Notes: a model not told the origin generated them from the letters alone. Shown: positions 35,911 to 44,242, numbered from the stretch's first letter. The stretch: 64,000 bases of DNA from Chryseobacterium gleum (GCA_945881885.1 CAMCVI010000002.1:83710-147709); one strand, 5' to 3'. Translations and numbers: made by a program.

Positions 35911-35950
35911 AATTAAAAATTCCAAATTAATAAATTCCAAATTTCAAAAC
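35911..35950. repeat. Degenerate reiterated words in the dnaE leader
   Basis: AAATTCCAAATT-type text: the word AATTCCAAA appears twice with shortened versions between, in 40 nt just upstream of the dnaE ATG (35909). A TATTTTTG box lies further upstream at 35981-35988, so these words are in the mRNA leader. Confidence 0.4.
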
Positions 35951-35980
35951 TAGCAAACATTTTATAAAAGTGAAAGATTT

Positions 35981-35988
35981 CAAAAATA
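35981..35988 (-). promoter_or_regulatory. -7 promoter element of dnaE
   Basis: TATTTTTG on the minus strand, about 72 nt before the ATG. A TTG match at 20 nt further (36009-36012 region) is possible. Confidence 0.45.
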
Positions 35989-36035
35989 CAATTTATCTTT
36001 TTTTATGGCAATTATAGTTATTAACAAAAACAAAA

Positions 36036-36058
36036 AACCACTCCTAAATGAAGTGGTT
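36036..36058 (-). terminator. Terminator of the DUF6252-like lipoprotein gene
   Basis: 7-bp arms (AACCACT/AGTGGTT) with A-runs on the plus strand giving a U-tract downstream on minus. It follows the stop by 24 nt. Confidence 0.65.
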
Positions 36059-36082
36059 ATTAGTAATATATGTTTAAAATTT

Positions 36083-36775
36083 TTATAAAATTGGGACTTT
36101 ATAAAAAATCCCTTTATTAAAATTTACTACTGTTCCTTGTTCGTCAACTGCATTAAATTTAAAAGTTCCAGAATATAGATTACCTTCAATTTTTTCAACA
36201 ATTACTTCGCCGTTACTCTTTGAAACATTTAATACAGTAACTTTTGCATTGCCATTACCACCATTAATCGTTATGAGATCACCTGGTTCATAACCAATTC
36301 CTCTACTTACAATTGTAGCGCCTGTAACCGCTCCTGAACTATTGGTTTGAATTTTTAACGTTAACCCATTTCCTGAACCCCCTGTAGTAGTTACATTATT
36401 TCCATTTAATGCAGCATATCCAGTACCAGGAATTGTTACACCTTGTAATTTAAATACAGGCCCTTCTATTAATGCCGTTTCATAAAATAATAATGATTGT
36501 TGATTGCTGGAAGAATACGTAGCGTTTACGCCTTGATTTGTAGTTCCTAAATAGTGAATCCCAACGGAATTCGGAACTGTTAAAGTAACTAACTCATTGT
36601 CTTTATATGCATTTATAGTTATGGTTCCACTCGGATTTGCAGTTACTTTTGTATCCGAGGCACGCCATGCAATATTGTCTTTTTCACCTAAAAATGCTGG
36701 CAAATTAGTTTTAATATCATTTTCACAAGATGCCATTACTAAAATAAGGGCAAAAATCTGAACTATTTTTTTCAT
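36083..36775 (-). CDS. DUF6252-like lipoprotein with inserted GSGY-type repeat domain
   Basis: 230 residues with a lipobox (VMASC, Cys17). The outer parts (WRASDTKVTANP, then the C-terminal FKFNAVDEQGTVVNFNKGIFYKV) look like the DUF6252 family. Between them, residues 105-185 carry GTGY and GIGYEPGDLITING motifs of the type seen in phage structural proteins, in a Gly/Thr-rich setting. That insert is unusual for this family (a memory-based view). A TATATTTG box lies 25 nt upstream. Function unknown. Confidence 0.7.
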   Translation of the reverse strand: MKKIVQIFALILVMASCENDIKTNLPAFLGEKDNIAWRASDTKVTANPSGTITINAYKDNELVTLTVPNSVGIHYLGTTNQGVNATYSSSNQQSLLFYETALIEGPVFKLQGVTIPGTGYAALNGNNVTTTGGSGNGLTLKIQTNSSGAVTGATIVSRGIGYEPGDLITINGGNGNAKVTVLNVSKSNGEVIVEKIEGNLYSGTFKFNAVDEQGTVVNFNKGIFYKVPIL

Positions 36776-36800
36776 GAATACATTTATTAAATATGGATTA

Positions 36801-36808
36801 CAAATATA
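36801..36808 (-). promoter_or_regulatory. -7 promoter element of the lipoprotein gene
   Basis: TATATTTG on the minus strand, 25 nt before the ATG at 36775. The -33 box is unclear. Confidence 0.45.
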
Positions 36809-36842
36809 TATTTTATTTTTTAATCTGATTGGTATTTGATAT

Positions 36843-36874
36843 AAAAAAAAGCCTTTATAAAAGGCGTTTTTTTT
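36843..36874 (-). terminator. Terminator overlapping the pseudouridine synthase stop
   Basis: Core GCCTT/AAGGC with long A and T runs (36843-36850 and 36867-36874). The 3' arm reaches the last codon of the rluB-like gene at 36873. Confidence 0.7.
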
Positions 36875-37748
36875 AGTTGTTTTTTAAATTGACGACTTCT
36901 TGTTCTGTTAAAACTCTCCAATTTCCTCTAGGTAGATTCTTTTTGGTTAGTCCCGCAAAAACAACTCTATCTAATTTAATTACGTTATATTTTAAATGTT
37001 CAAAAATGTTCCGAACCACTTTTACATTTGATGTTTTCATTTTTACACCAATTTCACTTTTGGCTTCTCCGTCAATAAATGTTACTTCTTCTACATATAC
37101 TTTATGTCCTTCAATAGTAACGCCACTTTGAATTTTTTCTAAATCTTCGTATTTTAAATTCTTATCTAAAGAAACTTGATAAATTTTAGAAGAACGTTGA
37201 TTTGGTGAAGTAAATTTTCTAACCATGTCTGGATCATTAGTAAACAATAATAATCCTGTGGTGGTTTTATCCATTCTTCCAATAGGTTCTAATCTTACAT
37301 TTGAAGGGGACTTAATTAGTTGCAACACGTTGTTTGCGCCTTGGTCATTCTTCTCTGTAGAAAAATTCTTAGGTTTATTTAAAAGGATGTATTCTTTTTT
37401 CTCGGGTGTAATGTTTACGCCGTCAAAATTAACTATATCAGTAAGTTTAACTTTGTGTCCCATTTCCGTAACTACTTCTCCGTTTACTTTTACATTCCCG
37501 CTTTGAATGTAAATATCGGCATCTCTACGACTACAAACTCCTGAATTCGCAACATATTTATTTAATCTGATTTCATCTTTATCAGATTTTATTTTAACCA
37601 CTTGTTGTTTCGGCTTGTCGGTTCTACTGAACTTTGGAGCAGGTTTGTTTTCTGAAGAAAAGGATTTTCCTGATTCGTTTTTCTTAAAATCTGGTTTTTT
37701 ACTTTCCGAAACTTTACCGCTTCTTTTGGCTCCTGACGATTTTCTCAT
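36873..37748 (-). CDS. RluB/RluE-type 23S rRNA pseudouridine synthase
   Basis: 291 residues. A Lys/Ser-rich N-terminal tail of about 70 residues comes first, then an S4 domain (IRLNKYVANSGVCSRRDAD) and the catalytic segment with GRMDKTTTGLLLFTNDPDM, in which the Asp is the nucleophile. I chose the ATG at 37748; a TTG at 37766 lies inside the -7 box at 37764-37771. Which rRNA uridine it modifies is unclear, and RluF-type relatives exist. It is alone in its transcript. Confidence 0.9.
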   Translation of the reverse strand: MRKSSGAKRSGKVSESKKPDFKKNESGKSFSSENKPAPKFSRTDKPKQQVVKIKSDKDEIRLNKYVANSGVCSRRDADIYIQSGNVKVNGEVVTEMGHKVKLTDIVNFDGVNITPEKKEYILLNKPKNFSTEKNDQGANNVLQLIKSPSNVRLEPIGRMDKTTTGLLLFTNDPDMVRKFTSPNQRSSKIYQVSLDKNLKYEDLEKIQSGVTIEGHKVYVEEVTFIDGEAKSEIGVKMKTSNVKVVRNIFEHLKYNVIKLDRVVFAGLTKKNLPRGNWRVLTEQEVVNLKNN

Positions 37749-37763
37749 GCTTTTATTTTTTTG

Positions 37764-37771
37764 CAAAGATA
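37764..37771 (-). promoter_or_regulatory. -7 promoter element of the pseudouridine synthase gene
   Basis: TATCTTTG on the minus strand, 15 nt before the ATG at 37748, supporting that start codon. The -33 box is not seen. Confidence 0.5.
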
Positions 37772-37778
37772 GTCATTT

Positions 37779-37815
37779 AAAGTGAGAAGTAAGTAGTAAG
37801 AAATTGTAAGAGATT
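37779..37815. repeat. Degenerate reiterated words between ubiA and rluB
   Basis: GAAGTAAGTAGTAAGAAATTGTAAGAG-type text with the word AGTAAG repeated and varied. It lies just upstream of the rluB-like -7 box and next to the ubiA stop. Confidence 0.4.
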
Positions 37816-37816
37816 A

Positions 37817-38737
37817 TTATTGAAATAGCAATAATTTTTGTAAGTTTTCAATTACGTTAGGTTTAATTAAAACAATACAAATTACACCCGATAAAAGTAT
37901 AATTTTCAACAAAAAATGAAGTTTGATGTAATCTACTTTTCCTTCGGATTTCCATAATTTTAAAACAAAAATTAAAAGTAAAATATAACTTGAATAAAAG
38001 TAAGTATCCATATAACCTACATCAAACACATTAATAAGAAAATATACGGGAACGATAGTAAACATTAATAAAAATGAAATAATTTTTTTAGCAAAATTTT
38101 CTCCGAAATTGACTGGAATAGTCTGATAATTATTAGATAAATCGCCTTCAATATTTTCTAAATCTTTAATCATTTCACGAATTAGTATGATTAGAAATAA
38201 AAATGAAGCATGAGCAAAAATTACTTGATAAAAGTTTTTGAAATACAATAAAATTCCGAAAAAAGGCAAAACAGCTAATAAAGAAGCTGAAATATTACCA
38301 ATGAAAAGCATTTTTTTTAACTTGTGCGAATACAACCAAATGGCAAAAATATAGACGGAATAAAATAAAGCCGCTCGCCAAGAAACCAAAAAACCAAATA
38401 AAGCTGAAAAGAAATTTAATGTAAAATAGACTTGAAGCTGGGTTTTCTGACTTACCAATCTATCCAAATAGGATTTTTTAGGACGATTGATGATGTCTTT
38501 TTTGGCATCGTAAAAATTGTTAATAATGTAACCCGAAGCGATGGCAAAAGTAGAGGCAATTACTAAAAGAAATAATCTCCAATCCAAAATAACATCTAAC
38601 GCTCTTTTTTCTGGAGCCAAGATAAAAACTGCTGATAAATATTGTGCAAGCGCTATTACAAATATGTTGTAACCACGAGCAACAGAAAAGAAGCTGAAAA
38701 TTTTGGTGAGTATTATTTTAGAGTTCCGACTTATCAT
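37817..38737 (-). CDS. UbiA-family prenyltransferase
   Basis: 306 residues with about eight membrane spans and the first Asp-rich motif NNFYDAKKDIINRPKK (N-x3-D-x3-D) near residue 72. The second motif is weaker (IREMIKDLENIEGD). UbiA members attach polyprenyl groups to quinones, hemes or glycerol-phosphate. It lies close to mevalonate kinase and MvaD, so an isoprenoid acceptor is likely; Flavobacteriia members are often named geranylgeranylglycerol-phosphate transferase. The actual acceptor is not visible. Confidence 0.85.
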   Translation of the reverse strand: MISRNSKIILTKIFSFFSVARGYNIFVIALAQYLSAVFILAPEKRALDVILDWRLFLLVIASTFAIASGYIINNFYDAKKDIINRPKKSYLDRLVSQKTQLQVYFTLNFFSALFGFLVSWRAALFYSVYIFAIWLYSHKLKKMLFIGNISASLLAVLPFFGILLYFKNFYQVIFAHASFLFLIILIREMIKDLENIEGDLSNNYQTIPVNFGENFAKKIISFLLMFTIVPVYFLINVFDVGYMDTYFYSSYILLLIFVLKLWKSEGKVDYIKLHFLLKIILLSGVICIVLIKPNVIENLQKLLLFQ

Positions 38738-38744
38738 CTTTTTT

Positions 38745-38800
38745 AAGGTATTAGGTGTTAGGTATTGGGTTTTTCTCCTTAAACCTTAAACCCTATTCCT
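38745..38800. repeat. Degenerate reiterated words upstream of ubiA
   Basis: GGTATTAGGTGTTAGGTATTGGG followed by CCTTAAACCTTAAACCC, so the word GGT(A/G)TTAGG recurs three times and then CTTAAACC twice. It lies just upstream of the ubiA ATG at 38737. Confidence 0.45.
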
Positions 38801-38810
38801 TGTGCCTATT

Positions 38811-39749
38811 TTAAAATTGATAAACCATTTCTAATTTATAATCTTTTAAAGATTTTTTGGCTTTTTCGAAATCTTGTGTAAAGCCTAAAATATAACCACC
38901 TCCACCAGAACCACACAATTTTAAATAATAGTCGTTGGTTTCAATTCCGTTTTGCCATATTTGGTGAAATTGTTCTGGAATCATCGGTTTGAAATTACTT
39001 AAAACCACTTTAGATAATTCTTTTGTGTTTTTAAATAACGCTTTTATATCGCCTTGTAGGAAGTTTTCTACACAAGAATCGGTATATTTTATAAATTGCG
39101 ATTTTAGCATTTTTCTAAAACCTTGGTCTTTTAAATTTTCCATAAAAATATTTACCATTGGAGCCGTTTCTCCAACAATTCCTGAATCTAACAAGAAAAC
39201 TGCGCCTTTTCCTGTTGCAGATTGACTTGGGATGCCAGCAGCTTCAATATTATTTTTAGAATTGATAAGAATTGGCAAACTTAAATAACTATTTAATGGA
39301 TCTAAACCAGAACTTTTTCCGTGGAAAAAGGATTCCATATTAGAAAAAATTGATTTTAGTTGCAATAATTTTTCTCTAGTTAAGTTTTCTAAAACGGTAA
39401 TTTTATTCGTTGCATATTTATCGTAAATAGCCGCTACTAAAGCACCGCTACTTCCTACTCCGTAACCTTGCGGAATACTAGAATCAAAATACATTCCGTT
39501 ATTTACATCGTTTTGCAACAACTCAATATTAAAGTTTACTAAAGCTGGCTGTTCTACTTGCAATTGTTTTAAATAAGCAACAAAGTTTACTAAATTCAGA
39601 TTAGATTTTTTGGTTTCGTCTGTCGGATTTTCATCTGACTTCAGCGCACCTTTGTAAAAATTATAGGGTATTGAAAGTCCTTTAGAATCTTCAATGATTC
39701 CATATTCTCCGAAAAGTAATATTTTTGAGTAAAAAAGTGGTCCTTTCAT
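38811..39749 (-). CDS. Mevalonate kinase-like GHMP kinase
   Basis: 312 residues with the GHMP-kinase start (KILLFGEYGI), the ATP loop PQGYGVGSSGALVAAIYD (residues 88-105) and the C-terminal LCGSGGGGYILGF. It phosphorylates mevalonate in the mevalonate pathway, together with MvaD upstream. It is 58 nt downstream of mvaD and 74 nt upstream of ubiA, on the same strand. A phosphomevalonate kinase is not present in the window. Confidence 0.85.
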   Translation of the reverse strand: MKGPLFYSKILLFGEYGIIEDSKGLSIPYNFYKGALKSDENPTDETKKSNLNLVNFVAYLKQLQVEQPALVNFNIELLQNDVNNGMYFDSSIPQGYGVGSSGALVAAIYDKYATNKITVLENLTREKLLQLKSIFSNMESFFHGKSSGLDPLNSYLSLPILINSKNNIEAAGIPSQSATGKGAVFLLDSGIVGETAPMVNIFMENLKDQGFRKMLKSQFIKYTDSCVENFLQGDIKALFKNTKELSKVVLSNFKPMIPEQFHQIWQNGIETNDYYLKLCGSGGGGYILGFTQDFEKAKKSLKDYKLEMVYQF

Positions 39750-39751
39750 AA

Positions 39752-39785
39752 TTTAGTATTCAGTTTACAGTATTTAGTAATCAGA
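39752..39785. repeat. Degenerate reiterated words upstream of the mevalonate kinase gene
   Basis: TTTAGTATTCAG TTTACAG TATTTAGTAATCAG: the words TTTAGTA/TATTTAG and TTACAG/TCAG recur. It lies 2 nt from the start codon of the mevalonate kinase gene. Confidence 0.4.
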
Positions 39786-39806
39786 TATTTTAGTAAAGAT
39801 AAAAAT

Positions 39807-40892
39807 TTATTTCAAATCTTGCGCACCATTTCCAATTTCATCACAAATATACTGACCATTTTGACAATAGCCAACTAATTCGTCCTGAATAAATTGCAAA
39901 ACTTTTTCTTTAACCGTTGACGGATACAAAACATGTACATTGGCACCCGCATCTAATGTAAAACAAACCGGAATTTGAGTTTCATTTCTAAACTTCCAAA
40001 TGGCATTAATAATTTCTAATGTATTTGGTTTCATTAATATAAAATAAGGCATCGACGTCATCATCATAGCGTGTAAAGTCAGCGCTTCACTTTCTACCAA
40101 ACTCATAAATTCCGTAATATTTCCAGTTTCTAATAACGTAACAATTTTAGCAATATTATCATGTGCTTGGTCAAAACGCTGATTAGCAAATGGATGGTTG
40201 TGCATTAAATTATGTCCAACAGTACTCGAAACTTGTTTTTCGCCTTTATCAACTAACAAAATCGTGTCCTGAAAATTATGAAAATTCTGATGAATATTTT
40301 CAAATGCAACTCCAAATAAGTCGGAGCTATTTTTTATGGTTTCATTTTTTCCCCACGCAACAACGTTTCCAATTATACTTCTGCAAGCGCTTCCTGAACC
40401 TAATCTTGCCAAAAAAGAAGCTTTTGCATAAAAATAATCATCGGAAATTTCAGGTTTTAACACCTTTTCTAAACTCATAATATTCATGGCAAGTGCTGCC
40501 ATTCCTGAAGCTGAAGACGCAATCCCAGAACTATGCGGAAAGGTGTTTTGGGTGTCAATTGTAAAATGATATTCTTTTAAATACGGGCAATATTGGTAAA
40601 TTCTTTCAAAAAACTTTTGAATTTTTGGTTTAAAATCTTCTTTTGGTTGGCCTTCAAATAATAAATCAAATGAAAAATTATCTTTTTCAACTTTGGAAGA
40701 AATACTTACTGATGTAATGGTTTTACAATTTTTCAAGGTAAAACTAATTGAAGGATTGGCTGGTATTTGATCACCAATTTCTTTTTTCCCCCAATATTTC
40801 ACCAAAGCAATATTACTTGGCGCACTCCAAGAAAAAGAAGCGGTTTCTACTGAATTATAATTAGAAAGAATAAAGTCTAAATCAGAATGCAT
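39807..40892 (-). CDS. mvaD: Diphosphomevalonate decarboxylase
   Basis: 361 residues from the ATG at 40892; an upstream GTG (40907) falls in the -7 box. The hallmarks APSNIALVKYWGK, PSISFTL and FPHSSGIASSASGMAAL are intact. It makes isopentenyl diphosphate as the last ATP-dependent step. It is first in a minus-strand cluster with mevalonate kinase, UbiA and rluB. A TATCTTTG box lies 14 nt upstream of the ATG. Confidence 0.95.
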   Translation of the reverse strand: MHSDLDFILSNYNSVETASFSWSAPSNIALVKYWGKKEIGDQIPANPSISFTLKNCKTITSVSISSKVEKDNFSFDLLFEGQPKEDFKPKIQKFFERIYQYCPYLKEYHFTIDTQNTFPHSSGIASSASGMAALAMNIMSLEKVLKPEISDDYFYAKASFLARLGSGSACRSIIGNVVAWGKNETIKNSSDLFGVAFENIHQNFHNFQDTILLVDKGEKQVSSTVGHNLMHNHPFANQRFDQAHDNIAKIVTLLETGNITEFMSLVESEALTLHAMMMTSMPYFILMKPNTLEIINAIWKFRNETQIPVCFTLDAGANVHVLYPSTVKEKVLQFIQDELVGYCQNGQYICDEIGNGAQDLK

Positions 40893-40906
40893 AAAAATAT
40901 TTTTCA

Positions 40907-40914
40907 CAAAGATA
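40907..40914 (-). promoter_or_regulatory. -7 promoter element of mvaD
   Basis: TATCTTTG on the minus strand, 14 nt before the ATG at 40892. The short leader supports this start codon. Confidence 0.5.
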
Positions 40915-40959
40915 GAAAAGGAAGTGAAAACTTAGTTGTCAGATGTCATAAGTTTTAAA

Positions 40960-40967
40960 TATATTTG
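40960..40967 (+). promoter_or_regulatory. -7 promoter element of tspO
   Basis: TATATTTG, 15 nt before the ATG at 40983. A TTG 21 nt upstream (40936-40938) may be the -33 box. Confidence 0.5.
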
Positions 40968-40982
40968 AATAAAATTATTAAG

Positions 40983-41456
40983 ATGAAAAAGTATTTAAGA
41001 ATTTCGTATTGCATAATTATTTGTTTAGCCGTAGGCTATTTCTCAGGAAAAATTACACAATCGTCTATAACCACCTGGTATCCTACTCTTATAAAACCAG
41101 TGTTTAACCCGCCCAATTGGATTTTTGCACCCGTATGGACTATGTTATACATTTTTATGGGAATTGCTGCAGGATTAATTTGGAATGAAATTGAAAATAA
41201 ACCAAAAGAAGTTAAAATTGCCTTGCAATATTTTATCGTTCAATTAGGATTAAATGCGTTATGGTCTTATTTATTTTTTGGTTTGAATAATGTTTTATTA
41301 GCCTCAATTGAAATTATTTTACTGCTATTGGTTATGTTTGAATGTTACAAATTATTTAAACCGATAAACGCAACCGCAGCAAAATTATTCATTCCTTATA
41401 TCGCTTGGGTTTCTTTTGCAACATTATTAACTTTTAGTATTTTTTATTTAAATTAA
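40983..41456 (+). CDS. tspO: TspO/MBR family tryptophan-rich sensory protein
   Basis: 157 residues with five membrane spans and the TspO signature WYPTLIKPVFNPPNW, then the conserved WTMLYIFMGIAAGLIW. It binds porphyrins and other ligands; in bacteria a stress or tetrapyrrole role is reported. I use the ATG at 40983 because an in-frame TTG at 40965 lies in the promoter. It is convergent with the BaiN-type gene, and the two stops overlap by 4 nt. Confidence 0.9.
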   Translation: MKKYLRISYCIIICLAVGYFSGKITQSSITTWYPTLIKPVFNPPNWIFAPVWTMLYIFMGIAAGLIWNEIENKPKEVKIALQYFIVQLGLNALWSYLFFGLNNVLLASIEIILLLLVMFECYKLFKPINATAAKLFIPYIAWVSFATLLTFSIFYLN

Positions 41457-42661
41457 ATGTTTTCGGCAACGATAAAACCACTTGTCCAAGCGTTTTGAAA
41501 ATTGAAACCACCAGTAATGGCATCAACATTTACCACTTCGCCAGCAAAATAAACGTTTGGTAAAATTTTGCTTTGCATGGTTTTAAAATTAATTTCTTTT
41601 AAATCGATGCCACCAGCAGTTACAAATTCTTCTTTAAAAGTGCTTTTCCCATTGACCTGAAATTCGGCTTGTGTCAACTGATTGGCCAGACTATTTATCT
41701 GCTTATTCGTTACTTCAGCCCATTTATAATCTAAAGCAATGTCTGAAGCAGTTACAATATTTTCCCACAATCGTTTTGGAAAATCAAACGGGCAAAATTT
41801 GCCAATTAGTTTTTTATTATTTTCTTCTTTAATTTCTTTTAATTGTTCGATGGCTTCCTCAAAAGATACCTCATCTAGCCAATTGACTAACAATGCGAAA
41901 CAATATTTTTTGTCAAATAATTCTCTGGCACCCCAAGAAGAAAGTCTTAAAATTCCAGGACCTGAAAGTCCCCAATGTGTAATTAAAAGTGGCCCTGATG
42001 ACGCTAATTTTGAGTTTTTTATTTTAATGCTGGCTTGCGCCGAAAGTCCCATTAAATCTTTTATTCTTTTATCAGTAATATTAAAAGTAAATAAGGAAGG
42101 AACGGGTTCGACGATTTGATGTCCCAATTGATGCATCATTTCCCAAATTTTAGGATTGCTTCCTGTAGCGACTACAATTTTATCAGCAACAAAAACATCG
42201 TGTTGGGTTTCCATTTTCCATTGTTCGTCCTTATTGAAATATAAAGATTGTACACTTTGTGAGGTAAATACTTTGATACCCAATTTCTTTACGTCTTTTT
42301 CGAAACAGTCAATTATCGTTTGAGAATCATCCGTAATAGGGAACATTCTTCCGTCTTCTTCAATTTTTAATTCGATACCTCTTTTTTCGAACCAATCAAT
42401 TGTATCGCCAGAACAAAATTGCGAAAAAGGCCCTTTTAGTTCTCTTTCGCCACGAGGATAAAACTTGACTAAATCGTTAGGAACAAAACACGCGTGTGTA
42501 ACATTGCAACGCCCACCACCAGAAATTTTAACCTTAGTTAGGCATTCTTTTCCTCTTTCGAGAATGGCTACACTAAGTTGCGGATTTTTCTCTGCAATAT
42601 TTATTGCTGCGAAGAAACCGGCTGCGCCACCGCCTATGATTATGATGTTGTATGATTGCAT
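41453..42661 (-). CDS. BaiN/HI0933-family flavoprotein
   Basis: 402 residues. The N-terminal Rossmann motif IIIGGGAAGFFAA and the SGGGRCNVTH segment identify the HI0933/BaiN group of FAD proteins. The C-terminal VYFAGEVVNVDAITGGFNFQNAWTSG is typical of the same group. Such proteins are NAD(P)/FAD-dependent oxidoreductases of unknown substrate, sometimes tied to bile-acid chemistry in gut bacteria but clearly wider. It is convergent with tspO. Confidence 0.9.
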   Translation of the reverse strand: MQSYNIIIIGGGAAGFFAAINIAEKNPQLSVAILERGKECLTKVKISGGGRCNVTHACFVPNDLVKFYPRGERELKGPFSQFCSGDTIDWFEKRGIELKIEEDGRMFPITDDSQTIIDCFEKDVKKLGIKVFTSQSVQSLYFNKDEQWKMETQHDVFVADKIVVATGSNPKIWEMMHQLGHQIVEPVPSLFTFNITDKRIKDLMGLSAQASIKIKNSKLASSGPLLITHWGLSGPGILRLSSWGARELFDKKYCFALLVNWLDEVSFEEAIEQLKEIKEENNKKLIGKFCPFDFPKRLWENIVTASDIALDYKWAEVTNKQINSLANQLTQAEFQVNGKSTFKEEFVTAGGIDLKEINFKTMQSKILPNVYFAGEVVNVDAITGGFNFQNAWTSGFIVAENI

Positions 42662-42957
42662 GTGAAATTTTGCTTTATTTTCCTCAAAATGAGGGATGAA
42701 TTGTTACTGGTTAATATTTGATTATAAAAGATCTAACAGGTTTCTAAAACCTGTTAGGTCTGAAATTATTTTTTAAATTGGCTAATTGCCATAACTTTTT
42801 TACCGTTATAATTTCTTCCGTATTTGAGTGCTTACTTAGTGCACTGAAAATGAGAAAAATATATTTTTTCATTCGGATAAAACTTAAAACGAGGTTAAAA
42901 GTAGCACTTTTTTGAAAAAATATAACTATTTTCACGGTCTAAAATAAAAATGAAAAA
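42662..42957. other. About 300-nt gap with one palindrome and no gene
   Basis: It contains the family B palindrome at 42729-42761. Otherwise it is AT-rich with no protein-like frame; the 63-codon minus-strand frame at 42744-42935 includes the palindrome and has no family sign. No clear promoter with both boxes is seen for the symporter gene. Confidence 0.5.
42729..42761. repeat. Palindromic intergenic repeat, family B
   Basis: 15-nt arms (42729-42743 and 42747-42761) pair except for one G-U position, with a 3-nt loop; the core is CCTAACAGGTTT/AAACCTGTTAGG. I recall near-identical AACCTGTTAGGT palindromes in flavobacterial intergenic DNA (memory, not verified). It lies between the divergent BaiN-type and symporter genes. 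Confidence 0.65.
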
Positions 42958-44211
42958 ATGAAAAACAATAAACTATTCCTATTAATCATCATTTCCTTGG
43001 TTATTGGTATTGCCTTAGGAGGTTTGGTACATTACCAGTTTCCTGAAGCTATTGATACATTCTCGAAAAATATAAAATTACTAGGAACTATTTTCATTCG
43101 ATTGGTTCAAATGATTATTGCACCCTTAGTGTTTTCTACTTTAGTGGTTGGAATTGCCAAAATGGGCGACATGAAAATGGTTGGACGTGTAGGCGGAAAA
43201 GCCATGGCTTGGTTTATTTCTGCTTCCCTAATTTCCTTGTTGTTAGGAATGGTTTTAGTGAATTTTTTCGAACCTGGAAAAGGAACAACAATTAAATTAG
43301 ATGACACGTCAAGTGCATCCGAATTGTTAGAAAACTCCAAAGGATTTTCATTAGAAGAATTTGTAAAACATGTTATCCCAAAAAGTTTATTTGAAGCATT
43401 AGCCACCAACGAAATTTTACAAATTGTAATTTTTTCAATCTTATTTGGTGTGGCTTTGGCAGCATTTAGCAAAAAAGAAGCCAAACCGATAATTAAATTA
43501 TTAGATTCTGTTTCGCATGTAATTTTAAAAATGGTTACTTTTATTATGTGGACGGCTCCGTTAGGCGTTTTAGGCACTGTGGCAAGTGCTATTGCCAAAC
43601 ACGGTTTTGAAGTATTTACGCTTTACGCAAAATATTTAGGGGCGTTTTTTGTAGGAATTCTATTACTTTGGTTAATACTTTTAACTGTTGGTTATATCAT
43701 TTTAGGAAAACGATTATTTGTTTTGTTGCAACGCATTAAAAGTCCGTTATTAATTGCTTTTTCTACTACAAGTTCTGAAGCTGTTTTTCCAAAAATGGTA
43801 GAGGAATTAGAACGTTTTGGGTGCCAACCAAAAATTGTATCGTTCACTTTGCCTCTTGGTTATTCTTTTAACCTTGACGGAAGTATGATGTACATGACTT
43901 TTGCCAGTATTTTTATCGCGCAAGTTTATGGTATAGAAATGAGTTTACCAGAACAACTTACCATGCTTTTAGTGTTGATGTTAACTAGTAAAGGCGTTGC
44001 CGGTGTGCCAAGAGCTTCATTAATTGTAGTAGTTGCAACTTGTGCAATGTTCGGCATTCCGCCTGAAGGAATTGCTTTGATTTTGCCAATTGACCATTTT
44101 TGCGATATGGCCAGAAGTATGACCAATGTTTTAGGAAACGCGCTTTCTACAGCAGCTATTGACAAATGGGAATCTAAACACGAAGCAGCACAAGAAATTG
44201 GAATTAAGTAA
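42958..44211 (+). CDS. Dicarboxylate/amino-acid:cation symporter (DAACS family)
   Basis: 417 residues of the GltP/DctA fold with many membrane spans. Recognisable are the substrate-binding TTSSEAVFPKMVEEL and the GYSFNLDGSMMYMTF motif, then SKGVAGVPRAS. It takes up glutamate/aspartate or C4-dicarboxylates with Na+ or H+. A three-codon ATG-AAA-AAA-TGA frame at 42950-42961 overlaps the start codon as ATGA, so some translational coupling is possible. Four plus-strand genes follow. Confidence 0.92.
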   Translation: MKNNKLFLLIIISLVIGIALGGLVHYQFPEAIDTFSKNIKLLGTIFIRLVQMIIAPLVFSTLVVGIAKMGDMKMVGRVGGKAMAWFISASLISLLLGMVLVNFFEPGKGTTIKLDDTSSASELLENSKGFSLEEFVKHVIPKSLFEALATNEILQIVIFSILFGVALAAFSKKEAKPIIKLLDSVSHVILKMVTFIMWTAPLGVLGTVASAIAKHGFEVFTLYAKYLGAFFVGILLLWLILLTVGYIILGKRLFVLLQRIKSPLLIAFSTTSSEAVFPKMVEELERFGCQPKIVSFTLPLGYSFNLDGSMMYMTFASIFIAQVYGIEMSLPEQLTMLLVLMLTSKGVAGVPRASLIVVVATCAMFGIPPEGIALILPIDHFCDMARSMTNVLGNALSTAAIDKWESKHEAAQEIGIK

Positions 44212-44242
44212 TGATTCTCGCTAAAAAATAAAATAAAGCTCC

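Noticed and set aside
42744..42935. A 63-codon frame on the minus strand in the gap before the symporter
   Set aside because: It covers one arm of the palindrome, has no recognisable product and the promoter signs are absent.
43107..43598. A 163-codon frame opposite the symporter gene
   Set aside because: Antisense shadow of a membrane protein; its residues mirror the codons of the real gene.
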